A stretch of DNA of 34,626 nucleotides from Verrucomicrobiota bacterium (GTDB lineage: Bacteria; Verrucomicrobiota; Verrucomicrobiia; JABWAM01), in assembly GCA_016198745.1 (NCBI GenBank), contig JACQHZ010000007.1:1-34626 (forward strand). The letters run 5' to 3'. The notes beneath the pieces are model-generated. The model saw only the letters and a list, made by a program, of their open reading frames with translations. It did no database searches and was not told where the DNA came from. Of the stretch, positions 16,390 through 25,380 are shown one piece after another (positions within the stretch are counted from its first letter, which is position 1; each line of letters starts with the position of its first letter). The position numbers and the translations under genes were made by a program.

Positions 16390-18590
16390 ATCCACCAAGC
16401 AAAACAATTTGTGGAATTAGGGCGATCATGGCCCCGGCGTTGATGGTCATCGCCCCGTTTTGCGCGTGCGCGCAACAGGTTGTCATCGCCAGGGACGGCG
16501 TTTCATCTTGTGTCATCGTCCTTGGTAAAACTCCCTCGTCGGTTGAGCAGCGGGCCGCTGTCGAACTCCGGCATTATCTGCGCAAAATATCCGGCGTTGA
16601 GATTCCAATTTCTTCCGACGCGGCACACAGAATCGTTTTGGGAACTCCGAATTCAAATCCGGCCATCAACGAGATGCTGAAAGGCCAAACCAAGATGCTG
16701 ACCAACCTGGGTGACGAAGGTTTTCTGCTGAAGACCATCGGAATGGACCTCGTGATCACCGGAAATTCCGGTGATGCAGTCCTCCACGGTGTTTATGGTT
16801 TCCTGGAAAAATACCTGGGGTGCCGTTGGTTTGCGAAGGGAGAGTTGGGCGAGGCCATTCCAAAGCGCAACAACATTATCCTCCAGGATGTGGATCACAC
16901 GGAAAAGCCGGCCATGCGATTGCGCAACATCCATATGTGCGGGCCGGGGCATTACGACGAGGCGTTTGCGGATTGGATGTCGCGGAACAAGATGAACGCC
17001 AAGACCACGCACCATAGCAACGTGGGCGACATCATCGGCGCCTTGAAGGCCAGAGGGATCAAACCCGACACGAGCGTTCATTCGTTCGCGTGGTACGTGC
17101 CCGCAAGCGAGTATTTTGCCAGTCACCCCGAATACTTCATCCTGTTCAAAGGCAAACGCGCGCCGGGAACGATGGGCTATCAGCTTTGTCTCTCGAATCC
17201 GGAGGTGATTCGCATCTTCATCGAGAAGTCGAAGCAGTACCTGGCCTCGCATCCGTACTTGGACGCCGTCGGCATCGGCCAGAACGATGGCGGCGGCTGG
17301 TGCGAATGCGACCAATGCAACCCGATGGGCAAGTCGCCGGCGGATCGGTTGGTCGTGTTTGTCAACGCCGTGGCCGAGGGAATCGGGAAGGCCTGCCCCG
17401 GCAAGCTTGTCGCCATGATGGCTTATGGCGATTGCAACGAACCGCCCCGCGTCAGCGGGGTCAAACTGCGCGCCAACGTGCGCGTCGATTTGTATGCGAA
17501 CCGGTGTTACACGCACGCGCTCAACGATCCCAAGTGCAAGCTCAACGTGAAGGCGATGGAAAAGATCAACGGCTGGCTCGCGGTGGTTGGGCCGGAGCGT
17601 TTGGTGTGGGGCGATATGAGTGATGATCCCGAATTTTTGCCCTGTCCCAAAGGCAGGACGATTGCGGAAGACCTGCGGTGGATGGCGAACAAGCGGATGG
17701 CCGGTTTCATCGGCGCGACCATGCCCGAATGGTGGGAAAACATGAAGTTGTACTATTGCGCGGCGGCCAGGGCGAGTTGGGATCCGTCGGTGAGCTACGA
17801 CACGATCCTGGATGACTTCTGCGCCAGGTACTACGGCGGGGCCGGGGGCGAAATGAAAAAGTATTTTCTGTCCCTGGAGGAACGAAGCCGGAAAACGCCC
17901 GATTGCGAGCGCTGGGGAACTGCCGGCCAATACTATTCCGATCTGTTTCCTTCCATCGTTCTCAGGGAATTGGCAGGACGCTTGGACAAAGCACAAGCGC
18001 TGGCGCGCGGTGACGAACAGGCCGAACAGCGGGTGGCGGCTGAGCAGGGGCTGTGCCGACGCTACACACAGCATCTCATCGCCATCGCCGGCAGGGAAGA
18101 TATTGAGAAGGCGGTTGCGAAAGGGCGCATCGCCAATCTGATTGTGAATCCGGGATTTGAAACCGGGCTGGAGGACCCGTGGGGAGCTGAACGGCACGAA
18201 GGGGCGGGGAAATTCGATATCGAAGATGAAGGCGCGCCTGAGGGAAAGCAATTCATCCGGATCACCTGCGCGGACGACAAAAGCTATCTGCGAGTGGCGC
18301 AACAGGACATCCCGGTCAAGAAAGGACATCGGTATTATTTCAGCGTGTGGGTCAAGGCCGATGAAGGTGTCAGCGGCCCGATCTGGCTTAATCAGGATCA
18401 CCATGCCGGTCTCGACAAGATCGCGGGGTACACCGATACCCGCGGAAAATGGCAGAAGGTCGTCATCCCTGAGTTCATCGCAGCCAGGGATAAGATGACC
18501 ATCTTTCTGGAAAATCGGTACCCGAAGAAATATCCCGGCAGCGTGTGTTTCGACAATGTCATATTCGTGGATTTGGAAACTGTGAAATGA
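16386..18590 (+). CDS. Secreted DUF4838-type protein (paralog 2, shortened linker)
   Basis: The protein is 734 residues and overlaps paralog 1 by ATGA, implying coupled translation. The signal peptide ends near APFCACA. The domain order is the same: GH67-N-like region, DUF4838 core with NDGGGWCECDQC and RLVWGDMSDDPEFLPCPKGR, and a C-terminal jelly-roll ending VCFDNVIFVDL. It lacks about 30 residues between NPGFE and the domain core; paralogs 1 and 3 keep a QGWTNEWIRDT or DGLTNQWIQDT block there. The body is closest to paralog 3 (HTEKPAMRLRNIHMCGPGHY, DEAFADWMSRNKMN), yet the binding-domain text SGPIWLNQDH is closer to paralog 1. Substrate unknown. Cys and Asp motifs in the core are kept, so it should be active if paralog 1 is. 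Confidence 0.82.
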   Translation: MNPPSKTICGIRAIMAPALMVIAPFCACAQQVVIARDGVSSCVIVLGKTPSSVEQRAAVELRHYLRKISGVEIPISSDAAHRIVLGTPNSNPAINEMLKGQTKMLTNLGDEGFLLKTIGMDLVITGNSGDAVLHGVYGFLEKYLGCRWFAKGELGEAIPKRNNIILQDVDHTEKPAMRLRNIHMCGPGHYDEAFADWMSRNKMNAKTTHHSNVGDIIGALKARGIKPDTSVHSFAWYVPASEYFASHPEYFILFKGKRAPGTMGYQLCLSNPEVIRIFIEKSKQYLASHPYLDAVGIGQNDGGGWCECDQCNPMGKSPADRLVVFVNAVAEGIGKACPGKLVAMMAYGDCNEPPRVSGVKLRANVRVDLYANRCYTHALNDPKCKLNVKAMEKINGWLAVVGPERLVWGDMSDDPEFLPCPKGRTIAEDLRWMANKRMAGFIGATMPEWWENMKLYYCAAARASWDPSVSYDTILDDFCARYYGGAGGEMKKYFLSLEERSRKTPDCERWGTAGQYYSDLFPSIVLRELAGRLDKAQALARGDEQAEQRVAAEQGLCRRYTQHLIAIAGREDIEKAVAKGRIANLIVNPGFETGLEDPWGAERHEGAGKFDIEDEGAPEGKQFIRITCADDKSYLRVAQQDIPVKKGHRYYFSVWVKADEGVSGPIWLNQDHHAGLDKIAGYTDTRGKWQKVVIPEFIAARDKMTIFLENRYPKKYPGSVCFDNVIFVDLETVK

Positions 18591-18600
18591 GGATCTCAAG

Positions 18601-20886
18601 ATGAACCAACTGAAAGTGATCAGCAGATGTTTGATGGCGACCGCCGTGAGCTTGGCGATAGCGGGTCCGGCCGCGGCGGAAACGGAAGGACTCGCAATCA
18701 CAAAGGGCGGCAAACCCGCCACCGTGATCGTCGCGGGGAGAAACCCGTCTGCGCCTGAGAAACGCGCCGCCCAGGAGCTTCAACACTATCTCCAGAAAAT
18801 ATCGGGCGCTCAAATTCCGATCGCCGAGGACAACAAGGGCGCTGGAGAACCGCACATCCTTCTCGGAACCCCGACCGCCCATCCCTTGATCGCCGATGTC
18901 TTGAAAGATCAGGCAACGAGGCTGGCTGGTCTGGGTGATGAAGGTTTTCTGCTTATGAGCGTGGGGAACAATGTGGTGATTACCGGAAACTCCGGCGATG
19001 CAGTCCTCCACGGAGTTTACGGGTTGCTCGAAAAGCATCTGGGCTGCCGCTGGTACGCGAAAGGGGAGACAGGCGAAGTCATTCCGAAGCAGAACAGCAT
19101 CGTCCTGCGGAATGTGGATCATACGGAAAAGCCGGCCATGCGCTTTCGCAACATCCACATGTGCGGCCCCGGTCACTACGACGAGGCCTTTGCCGATTGG
19201 ATGTCCCGCAACAAGATGAATAACAAGACGACCCAAACGAGCAACGTGGACGATATTATCGGCGCGCTCAAACCGCGAGCGATCAAGCCTGACACGGAGG
19301 CGCACAACTTTAGCTGGTACGTGCCCCCGGCCAAATACTATGCCGAACATCCCGAGTACTACGCGCTGATGTACGGCAAACGGTTCGACCCGCGCTCCGG
19401 CATGGGCGTCCAGCTTTGCCTCTCCAATCCCGACGTGGCGCGGATCGTCATTGAGAAGGCGAAAGAATTCCTGGCTGCTCACCCGTACGTGGAGGTGATG
19501 GGCGTGACACCCGATGACGGCGGCGGACGGTGCGAGTGCGACAACTGCATGGCGATGGGCAAGTCGCATACGGATTGGTTGACGGTGTTTGTCAACAAGG
19601 TGGCCGAGGAAATCGGGAAGACTTATCCCGACAAACTGGTCGGCCTGTTCGCGTATGCCGAATGCCACAAACCGCCTTCGATCAAGCCCCGGCCCAACGT
19701 CCGTGTTTCGTTGTATGTGAACCGCTGTTGGACGCATGCGCTGAACGACCCCCAATGCAAGCTGAACGCCAACGCGAAAAAAATACTCAACGGCTGGCTG
19801 GCCAAGGTCAGGCCCGAGCGGTTGGTGTGGGGCGACATGAGCGACGATCCCGAATTTCTTCCGCGCCCCAAAGGCCGCGCGATTGCCAACGACCTTCAAT
19901 GGATGGCGCAGCAAGGCATCAACGGCTACATCGGCGCGACGATTCCCGAATGGTGGGAGAACATGAAGCTGTATTACTACGCCCTGGCTAGGGCGACATG
20001 GAATCCCAAGGTCAACTACGACGCCATTCTGGACGAATTCTGCACTGAGTATTACGGCCCGGCGGGCGCCGAAATGAAGAAGTATTTCCTGGCCCTGGAA
20101 GAACGCGCCCGGAAATTCCCCGATTGCGAGCGATGGGGGATTGCTACTCAGTATGACAGTGACTTGCTTCCCGAAGCCGTGCTCGCCGCGTTGGGGTCTC
20201 ATTTGACAAAGGCAGAAACACTCGTTGCCGGCCACAAAGAGGTCGAGCAACGGGTTGCCGCCGAGAGAAATCTCTACCAGCGCTGTGCGCGGCATATGGA
20301 GGCCATTGCCAAAAAGGAAGAATTTGAGCGAACTGTGGAGAAAGGCGCGGCTGTTAACTTGATCGCCAATCCCGGCTTCGAGGAAGGTCTCTCGAACAAA
20401 GGGTTTCCGATGGAGAAAATCGACCGAGACCCGTTGGATGCGCTGATCGAAGATGGACTGACGAACCAATGGATTCAGGACACCCATGAAGGCAACGGTT
20501 CTTTCGGGATTGAAAGAACCGGAGCGTACGAGGGGAAAAATGCGTTCAAGATGACGGGTGCAGACAACAAGAGTTATCTGAGAGTCCTGCAGGCCGTTAA
20601 AGTGAAGAAGGGCCGCAAGTATTACTTCAGCGTCCAGGTGAAAGCCGATGAAGGCGTCAGCGGCCCGATCTGGCTGCATCAGGACGCGCCCGGTCAGAAT
20701 GACAAGCTCACCGGCTACTCCTCGACGCGCGGCAACTGGCAAAAAGCGGTCATCCCGGATTACACCGCCGTCCGCGATGAAGTTCTCATCATCCTGGAAA
20801 GCCGTTATCCGCAGAGCCAGCCCGGTCGCGTGTATTTCGACGACGTGAAGTTGTTGGACATCACGGAGCTGCAAGGTGCGAGATAA
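18601..20886 (+). CDS. Secreted DUF4838-type protein (paralog 3)
   Basis: The protein is 761 residues and starts 10 bases after paralog 2. The signal peptide is the clearest of the three: MNQLKVISRCLMATAVSL then AGPAAA, cleaved before ETEG. It repeats the layout: GH67-N-like domain (EKRAAQELQHYLQKISG), DUF4838 core with DDGGGRCECDNC and RLVWGDMSDDPEFLPRPKGR, and a C-terminal jelly-roll domain beginning NLIANPGFEEG. In the core, NDG of paralogs 1 and 2 is DDG here, at a position next to the CxCxxC motif that may be functional. A long open antisense frame covers this gene and paralog 2; it is a codon-bias shadow. The gap to the next gene (128 bases) shows no feature. Confidence 0.82.
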   Translation: MNQLKVISRCLMATAVSLAIAGPAAAETEGLAITKGGKPATVIVAGRNPSAPEKRAAQELQHYLQKISGAQIPIAEDNKGAGEPHILLGTPTAHPLIADVLKDQATRLAGLGDEGFLLMSVGNNVVITGNSGDAVLHGVYGLLEKHLGCRWYAKGETGEVIPKQNSIVLRNVDHTEKPAMRFRNIHMCGPGHYDEAFADWMSRNKMNNKTTQTSNVDDIIGALKPRAIKPDTEAHNFSWYVPPAKYYAEHPEYYALMYGKRFDPRSGMGVQLCLSNPDVARIVIEKAKEFLAAHPYVEVMGVTPDDGGGRCECDNCMAMGKSHTDWLTVFVNKVAEEIGKTYPDKLVGLFAYAECHKPPSIKPRPNVRVSLYVNRCWTHALNDPQCKLNANAKKILNGWLAKVRPERLVWGDMSDDPEFLPRPKGRAIANDLQWMAQQGINGYIGATIPEWWENMKLYYYALARATWNPKVNYDAILDEFCTEYYGPAGAEMKKYFLALEERARKFPDCERWGIATQYDSDLLPEAVLAALGSHLTKAETLVAGHKEVEQRVAAERNLYQRCARHMEAIAKKEEFERTVEKGAAVNLIANPGFEEGLSNKGFPMEKIDRDPLDALIEDGLTNQWIQDTHEGNGSFGIERTGAYEGKNAFKMTGADNKSYLRVLQAVKVKKGRKYYFSVQVKADEGVSGPIWLHQDAPGQNDKLTGYSSTRGNWQKAVIPDYTAVRDEVLIILESRYPQSQPGRVYFDDVKLLDITELQGAR

Positions 20887-21014
20887 CCCGGTTCAATTCA
20901 TTCGCGTGGAAAATTCTGTCCACTGTATCGGCGCGATCACTATTGTGAAAACGCCGTGCGCTGGGAGACGGTGACGCGGTTCGTTTCTGCGGAAAACATT
21001 TATTGATAGTCACG

Positions 21015-22235
21015 ATGAACAAGCCTTTCAAATTATCTTCGATCACTTCCATCGCCCAAATCCAGCATGGTATGCGGCGCTATCCCACGCTCTACATGCT
21101 GCCGAACGGCGACTGGCTTGTCCCGTGTCATTGGGAAGCGGACACGCACTTCGCGAGACGCATGTTCCTGCGTTCCACCGATCATGGGCAAACGTGGCGC
21201 GATGAAGATGCGCCGGTGCCGCGTGAGAACGGATTGATCGCTCTCCGCAACGGCGAGGTCTTGGCGTTCGACAATTACCCGATGCTGAAGCAAGACGACG
21301 AGTACATTGTCGGCGCGTCCTGGTCAAAGGACGGCGGACGCAGTTTCGGTCCGATGGAATTGGCGACGATCCATGCGCCGGATGCCGAGCCATGGTCGCT
21401 TCAGGAAATGATGTCCTGCTGCTGGACGACTGCGCCCGAGGATTGGACGCCCATCTTCGAAGCCGCCGGCCACCGGAATTGGCGGGCGAATTTTTCGGAG
21501 CGCATCCGCAAGATCATGATCGGCGGCCCGCCGCCCTCGCGCGCGGCGCTGGAGCGCGAGGACGGGAGCATTGTCGCCTTGAACTGGTATCATCCCAAGG
21601 GACAAAAGCGCGTGCCGGGCCTGTTTGTTCTCGAATCGCGCGACCGCGGTCGATCGTGGCGACAGATCGCCTTGGTTGTTTCAGGAGATGGTTTGAGTGA
21701 ACCTTCGCTGGCGCAACTCGACAACGGTGATCTGCTCGCGCTGAACCGAACGGGCGGGCCGCTGCTGCAAGCGCGTTCTTCCGATGGCGGTTTCACGTGG
21801 AGCAAGCCTCAACCCGTCCGCTTCGCTGAGGAATTCAAGATGCGCGACACGACGCCGTACTTCTCCCACCTGGTTCAGCGAATGCGCCAGGATGGCGCAG
21901 AGAAATTCGCCTGTGGCGTCGCGCCCGACATGATTCGCATGAGCGATGGGACATTGGTCTGCGTCTATGGGAGACCGGGTTTTCACATGATGTACGATCT
22001 CACGGGCACCGGTGAGCATTGGCGACACGGGCTGTCGTTTGATGAAATCGAGTTTGATCTTTGCCGGCGCAACGGCTCGCCATGCTGCGATTTTGGCTCG
22101 ACCGGCTACATGGGAGTACAGGAAGTCGCACCCGGCGAATTGGCAGTTGTGTACGACCTCCAGAACTGGACCGAGTCGCGCGGCAAACCGCGGATGCGCT
22201 GGACGATTCGCTGCGCGCGGTTAACTCGGCGCTAA
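21015..22235 (+). CDS. Sialidase-fold (BNR/Asp-box) protein, cytoplasmic
   Basis: The protein is 406 residues from ATG 21015; the track start is TTG 21003. Four Asp boxes are visible: STDHGQTW (54-61), SKDGGRSF (104-111), SRDRGRSW (208-215) and SSDGGFTW (255-262). Together with YPTLYMLPNGDWLV near the start they indicate a six-bladed propeller of the exo-sialidase type. RRYPTL could hold an arginine of the family's Arg triad. Many Asp-box proteins are not sialidases, so a glycosidase on another acidic sugar is possible. No signal peptide is seen, so it should act on imported oligosaccharide. DGTLVCVYGRPG (311-322) also occurs in the chimeric fragment at 260-628. The next gene follows after 38 bases. 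Confidence 0.8.
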   Translation: MNKPFKLSSITSIAQIQHGMRRYPTLYMLPNGDWLVPCHWEADTHFARRMFLRSTDHGQTWRDEDAPVPRENGLIALRNGEVLAFDNYPMLKQDDEYIVGASWSKDGGRSFGPMELATIHAPDAEPWSLQEMMSCCWTTAPEDWTPIFEAAGHRNWRANFSERIRKIMIGGPPPSRAALEREDGSIVALNWYHPKGQKRVPGLFVLESRDRGRSWRQIALVVSGDGLSEPSLAQLDNGDLLALNRTGGPLLQARSSDGGFTWSKPQPVRFAEEFKMRDTTPYFSHLVQRMRQDGAEKFACGVAPDMIRMSDGTLVCVYGRPGFHMMYDLTGTGEHWRHGLSFDEIEFDLCRRNGSPCCDFGSTGYMGVQEVAPGELAVVYDLQNWTESRGKPRMRWTIRCARLTRR

Positions 22236-22273
22236 GGAGCCGTAATGGTTATTTTTCAACAGTCCCTAAGCCA

Positions 22274-24148
22274 ATGAACGCGACTCCGCTCCCCGCGCGC
22301 CTCGGCTCGTATTATCAGACGATTGTGCCTGACACGTTGGACCTCGCGGAACGCGCCCGGCTCAGCCTCAACCATCTCACCTCCGTCATCCGTGAAGAGC
22401 AGGATTACGAGATGGGTTGGGTCGGCGTTTTCGAGTCGCTCGGCGAAGCATTCCGCGATCTGCCCCGGCCTGCGATCACTCTGCGCTGCTGTCCGCTTCA
22501 GGCCTGTCAGCCCAAGTGCATGGAAGCAATGGCCATGGCGCGGATCATGAGCGGCAGCCGGCAGAACCTGGAGCGTGAAATCAAGATGGTCGAGATGCTT
22601 GCCTCACACGTCGGTGACGAAGGCATCTATTGGGTGCCGGCATACGACAACAAACCGTGGCTCGGCCCAGTCGAATTTCGGCCGCACGCGTCCGTGCACG
22701 GACAGGCCCGGATGATGCGCGCGATGGTTGCTTGGCATCAGTACACAGGCGATCCTGCTTGGAAAGAACGGATCGATCGGATGGTGGATGGCATGGATCG
22801 CCTGCTGGTGGTTCATAAAAATGGCTACGCTTACTTCCCCATCCACGGCTGGATGGGCGAGGAATATTTCAGTTCGTGCTACGTGAAAGATCGCGGCTGG
22901 AAAGACACCGCCGAACCGATGGATGAGAAGTCCGGGGAGGAAGGCTCGTTGTTCAACCACCAGGGGCACACGCCCGGCGTACTGGCGAATTGGCACTTGA
23001 TGACAGGCAACAAACAAGCGCTGCGTCTGGCCGGCGAGTTGGTGCGGTTCCTCACCAAGCCGAAATTCTGGGCGGATTGGAAGAGTGGCGACTACCCCGG
23101 CGTCATCGGCGCGGAGCACGCCCATTGGCATGGGCATTTTTACGGCCACATCAATACGCTGACGGCCATTCTCGAATACGCCATCGCGACGAACGACGCG
23201 CAGCTCAAGACGTTTGTGCGCGACGGTTACGAATGGGCGCGCCAGCCCTGGTTGGTCGCGCGCCTCGGCCTGGGCGCAAATGGCCAGGGCTGCGCGATCC
23301 CCCGGATGATCGGGCTGGCGATCAAGCTTTCCGATGCCGGTGTTGGTGATTATTGGGAAGACGTTGACCTGTACATCCGCAATCACGGCACGGAAATGCA
23401 ATACACGCCCGAAGACATCCCCTACTTGCGCAGCCTGGGCGAAAGAAAACTTTCGCCGGAACAAATCTCGCGTTTGCCTTTTTCTCCGCATGCGGTTGCG
23501 ACCACGGAGCGTGTGATCGAGGCAAGCATCGGCGCGTTCGCCATGAACCCGTTCAAGTTCGCTTGGGCGCTGTGTTGTAGCCCTTGGGGCGCCATGGGAC
23601 TTTTCTACGCCTGGGAAGCGGCGTTGCGCTATGCCCAGGGAGTCGCTTGCGTCAACCTCCTTCTCAACCGCGCCTCTCCATGGCTGGACGTTGACAGTTA
23701 TCTGCCTTACGATGGCAAAGTCGTGCTCAAGAACAAGACCGCGAAAGAGGCTTTCGTGCGGTTGCCGTTATGGGTTGAAAAGAAGGATGTCGGTTGCCAT
23801 GTCGGCGGCAAGGCGGTAGCGCCTGAATGGTTTGGCTGTTACCTGCGAATTGAGGATTTGAAGGCCGGAGACATTGTGACCATGGAGTTCCCGGTGCTGG
23901 AGAGAACGGAACGATGGACGACCGATGAGACGCTGTCCCCTGAGATGCCAGGGTGGCCCGGCCGAGTCGCCCGCAACTACAAGTTCAAGGGCAACACCCT
24001 GGTCGAAATCTCTCCGCCAGTTCCGACCTGGCCGTTGGCGAAGGGAAACTGGTGGTTGTATCAAGGCCGTGCCCACAGATATTGCGCCGGCAAAGCGCCG
24101 ATGAACGAAGTGACCCGGTTTGTCACGCCCTTCGGCCTGAAGTGGTAA
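22274..24148 (+). CDS. GH127-like (DUF1680) glycosidase, divergent
   Basis: The protein is 624 residues from ATG 22274; the longer track ORF overlaps the sialidase gene. An alpha/alpha barrel covers about residues 80-450, with HGQARMMRAMVAWHQYTGDP and HAHWHGHFYGHINTLTAILE, and beta domains follow (PYDGKVVLKNKTAKEAFVRLPLW). This is the layout of GH127 beta-L-arabinofuranosidases. Their zinc site and nucleophile include a CC pair in a CCPPN motif. Here the equivalent is CCSPWG, with Cys434 and Cys435, so the cysteines are kept but the neighbours differ. The specificity is probably not standard beta-L-arabinofuranose. No signal peptide, so cytoplasmic. The next gene follows after 35 bases. Confidence 0.72.
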   Translation: MNATPLPARLGSYYQTIVPDTLDLAERARLSLNHLTSVIREEQDYEMGWVGVFESLGEAFRDLPRPAITLRCCPLQACQPKCMEAMAMARIMSGSRQNLEREIKMVEMLASHVGDEGIYWVPAYDNKPWLGPVEFRPHASVHGQARMMRAMVAWHQYTGDPAWKERIDRMVDGMDRLLVVHKNGYAYFPIHGWMGEEYFSSCYVKDRGWKDTAEPMDEKSGEEGSLFNHQGHTPGVLANWHLMTGNKQALRLAGELVRFLTKPKFWADWKSGDYPGVIGAEHAHWHGHFYGHINTLTAILEYAIATNDAQLKTFVRDGYEWARQPWLVARLGLGANGQGCAIPRMIGLAIKLSDAGVGDYWEDVDLYIRNHGTEMQYTPEDIPYLRSLGERKLSPEQISRLPFSPHAVATTERVIEASIGAFAMNPFKFAWALCCSPWGAMGLFYAWEAALRYAQGVACVNLLLNRASPWLDVDSYLPYDGKVVLKNKTAKEAFVRLPLWVEKKDVGCHVGGKAVAPEWFGCYLRIEDLKAGDIVTMEFPVLERTERWTTDETLSPEMPGWPGRVARNYKFKGNTLVEISPPVPTWPLAKGNWWLYQGRAHRYCAGKAPMNEVTRFVTPFGLKW

Positions 24149-24183
24149 CGAGGCGTTCACTTGAGAAAAACAGGAACCCAACC

Positions 24184-25380
24184 ATGACCGTCAATTCGTT
24201 GCTGGCAGCTTCGGTTCCGTCGGAATTCCTCTGGCTGCAGGAAAAAGTTCGCCGCTTGATCGAGGCCGCCCGTTTCGTTGGTGAAGCCGGCGTCTCCATG
24301 TATTATCCGGCGCCCAGCGGAAACCTGTATCCGTCCTGCTATTTGCGGGACTTCACTTATCTGGTCGAGTCGGTCCCTGAGTTCATTCCACCGGGCCACA
24401 CCCGCGCAATACTCGAATTGTTTCTGAGGAATTGCCGCGCAGACGGGCTGTGCCCGGAAAAGATTCTTCCCAGTGGACAGCCGACCTATGTCTGTCACGG
24501 CGCGCGGCCGGCAGCCGACAGCGGATTGTTCCTTGTAAAGCTGTTCCACGCGCACCTCAAGCAAACGAACGATCCGGAGTTTCTTCGGCTGCATTTCGAC
24601 AGCTTGTTGGCGTCGCTGCGCGCAGTGCCGACGGAACCGGAGACGGGACTGGTCTGGATTGACCCTGGCCGCCCACACACCGGATACGGCTTCACCGACA
24701 CGATCTCCAAAACCGGCCGCGAATTGTTCTGCTCACTGCTGCTTTTTGAGTCGTTCTCAATCCTTTGCGCTCTGGCAACGTCCATCGGTTGTCACGACGA
24801 TTCGGCGGTGTGCAAAGCGCAGGCGGAAAACTTGCAGCGCAGCTTGGATTCGCTTTGGTTTGAGCGCGACGGGATGTTCTACGCTGCCTCGGCGGACTGC
24901 CGGCAACTCGATGTCTGGGGGTCGCTTTACGCATGCATGGTGGGCGCCGTTGACGCACCGCGCGCGCGCCGTATCGGTGACTGGTTCGAGGCGAACCGCG
25001 ACCGCGTGCTATACCGAGGTTGTCTCCGTCACCTTCCTGCGCCGGAACACTGGAACCGCCTGATTCTGGCCGACGCCTCACCGCCCGGAACATTTCAAAA
25101 TGGCGCCTACTGGTCCACCCCGACCGGCTGGTACGCGGAGATGCTTGAGTCGCGTGAGGCCGGAAGCGGATTGAAGTTGCTGCGAAAGTTGGTTGCAGAA
25201 TTCCAGAAGCACGGCATCTGGGAGTGTATTGGACCCAACGGATACTATCGGCTGGAAAACAATCTTTCTTCAATTGTCTTGCCGTATCGATCGTTCAAGA
25301 CAATCCTGGGCAGAAGAGGAGAACGGCAACAAGCGAAGCCTGCAACACGGACCGTGGAGCGGGAGGAGGCGGAACGATGA
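24184..25380 (+). CDS. Six-hairpin (alpha/alpha-barrel) glycosidase-like protein
   Basis: The protein is 398 residues from ATG 24184, with no signal peptide. The text YYPAPSGNLYPSCYLRDFTYLVES near the start has the RDF pattern of alpha/alpha-toroid glycosidases such as amylo-1,6-glucosidase-like and GH-trehalase-like proteins. Helical hairpins follow (ADSGLFLVKLFHAHLKQTND, LLFESFSILCALATSIG). FQNGAYWSTPTGWYAEMLES near 300 resembles the catalytic-side loop in such proteins. The exact family is not recognised. It should be cytoplasmic and act on a released oligosaccharide (inference). The stop overlaps the next start by ATGA. The last 30 residues are polar and repetitive and look non-essential. 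Confidence 0.72.
   Translation: MTVNSLLAASVPSEFLWLQEKVRRLIEAARFVGEAGVSMYYPAPSGNLYPSCYLRDFTYLVESVPEFIPPGHTRAILELFLRNCRADGLCPEKILPSGQPTYVCHGARPAADSGLFLVKLFHAHLKQTNDPEFLRLHFDSLLASLRAVPTEPETGLVWIDPGRPHTGYGFTDTISKTGRELFCSLLLFESFSILCALATSIGCHDDSAVCKAQAENLQRSLDSLWFERDGMFYAASADCRQLDVWGSLYACMVGAVDAPRARRIGDWFEANRDRVLYRGCLRHLPAPEHWNRLILADASPPGTFQNGAYWSTPTGWYAEMLESREAGSGLKLLRKLVAEFQKHGIWECIGPNGYYRLENNLSSIVLPYRSFKTILGRRGERQQAKPATRTVEREEAER

Noticed and set aside
16653-20874. Antisense ORFs of 689 and 771 codons covering DUF4838 paralogs 2 and 3
   Set aside because: They follow the third-position GC bias of the sense genes, appear in both paralogs at the same place, have no start signals, and read as His/Arg/Val-rich shadow sequence. 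The sense frames carry signal peptides and conserved motifs.
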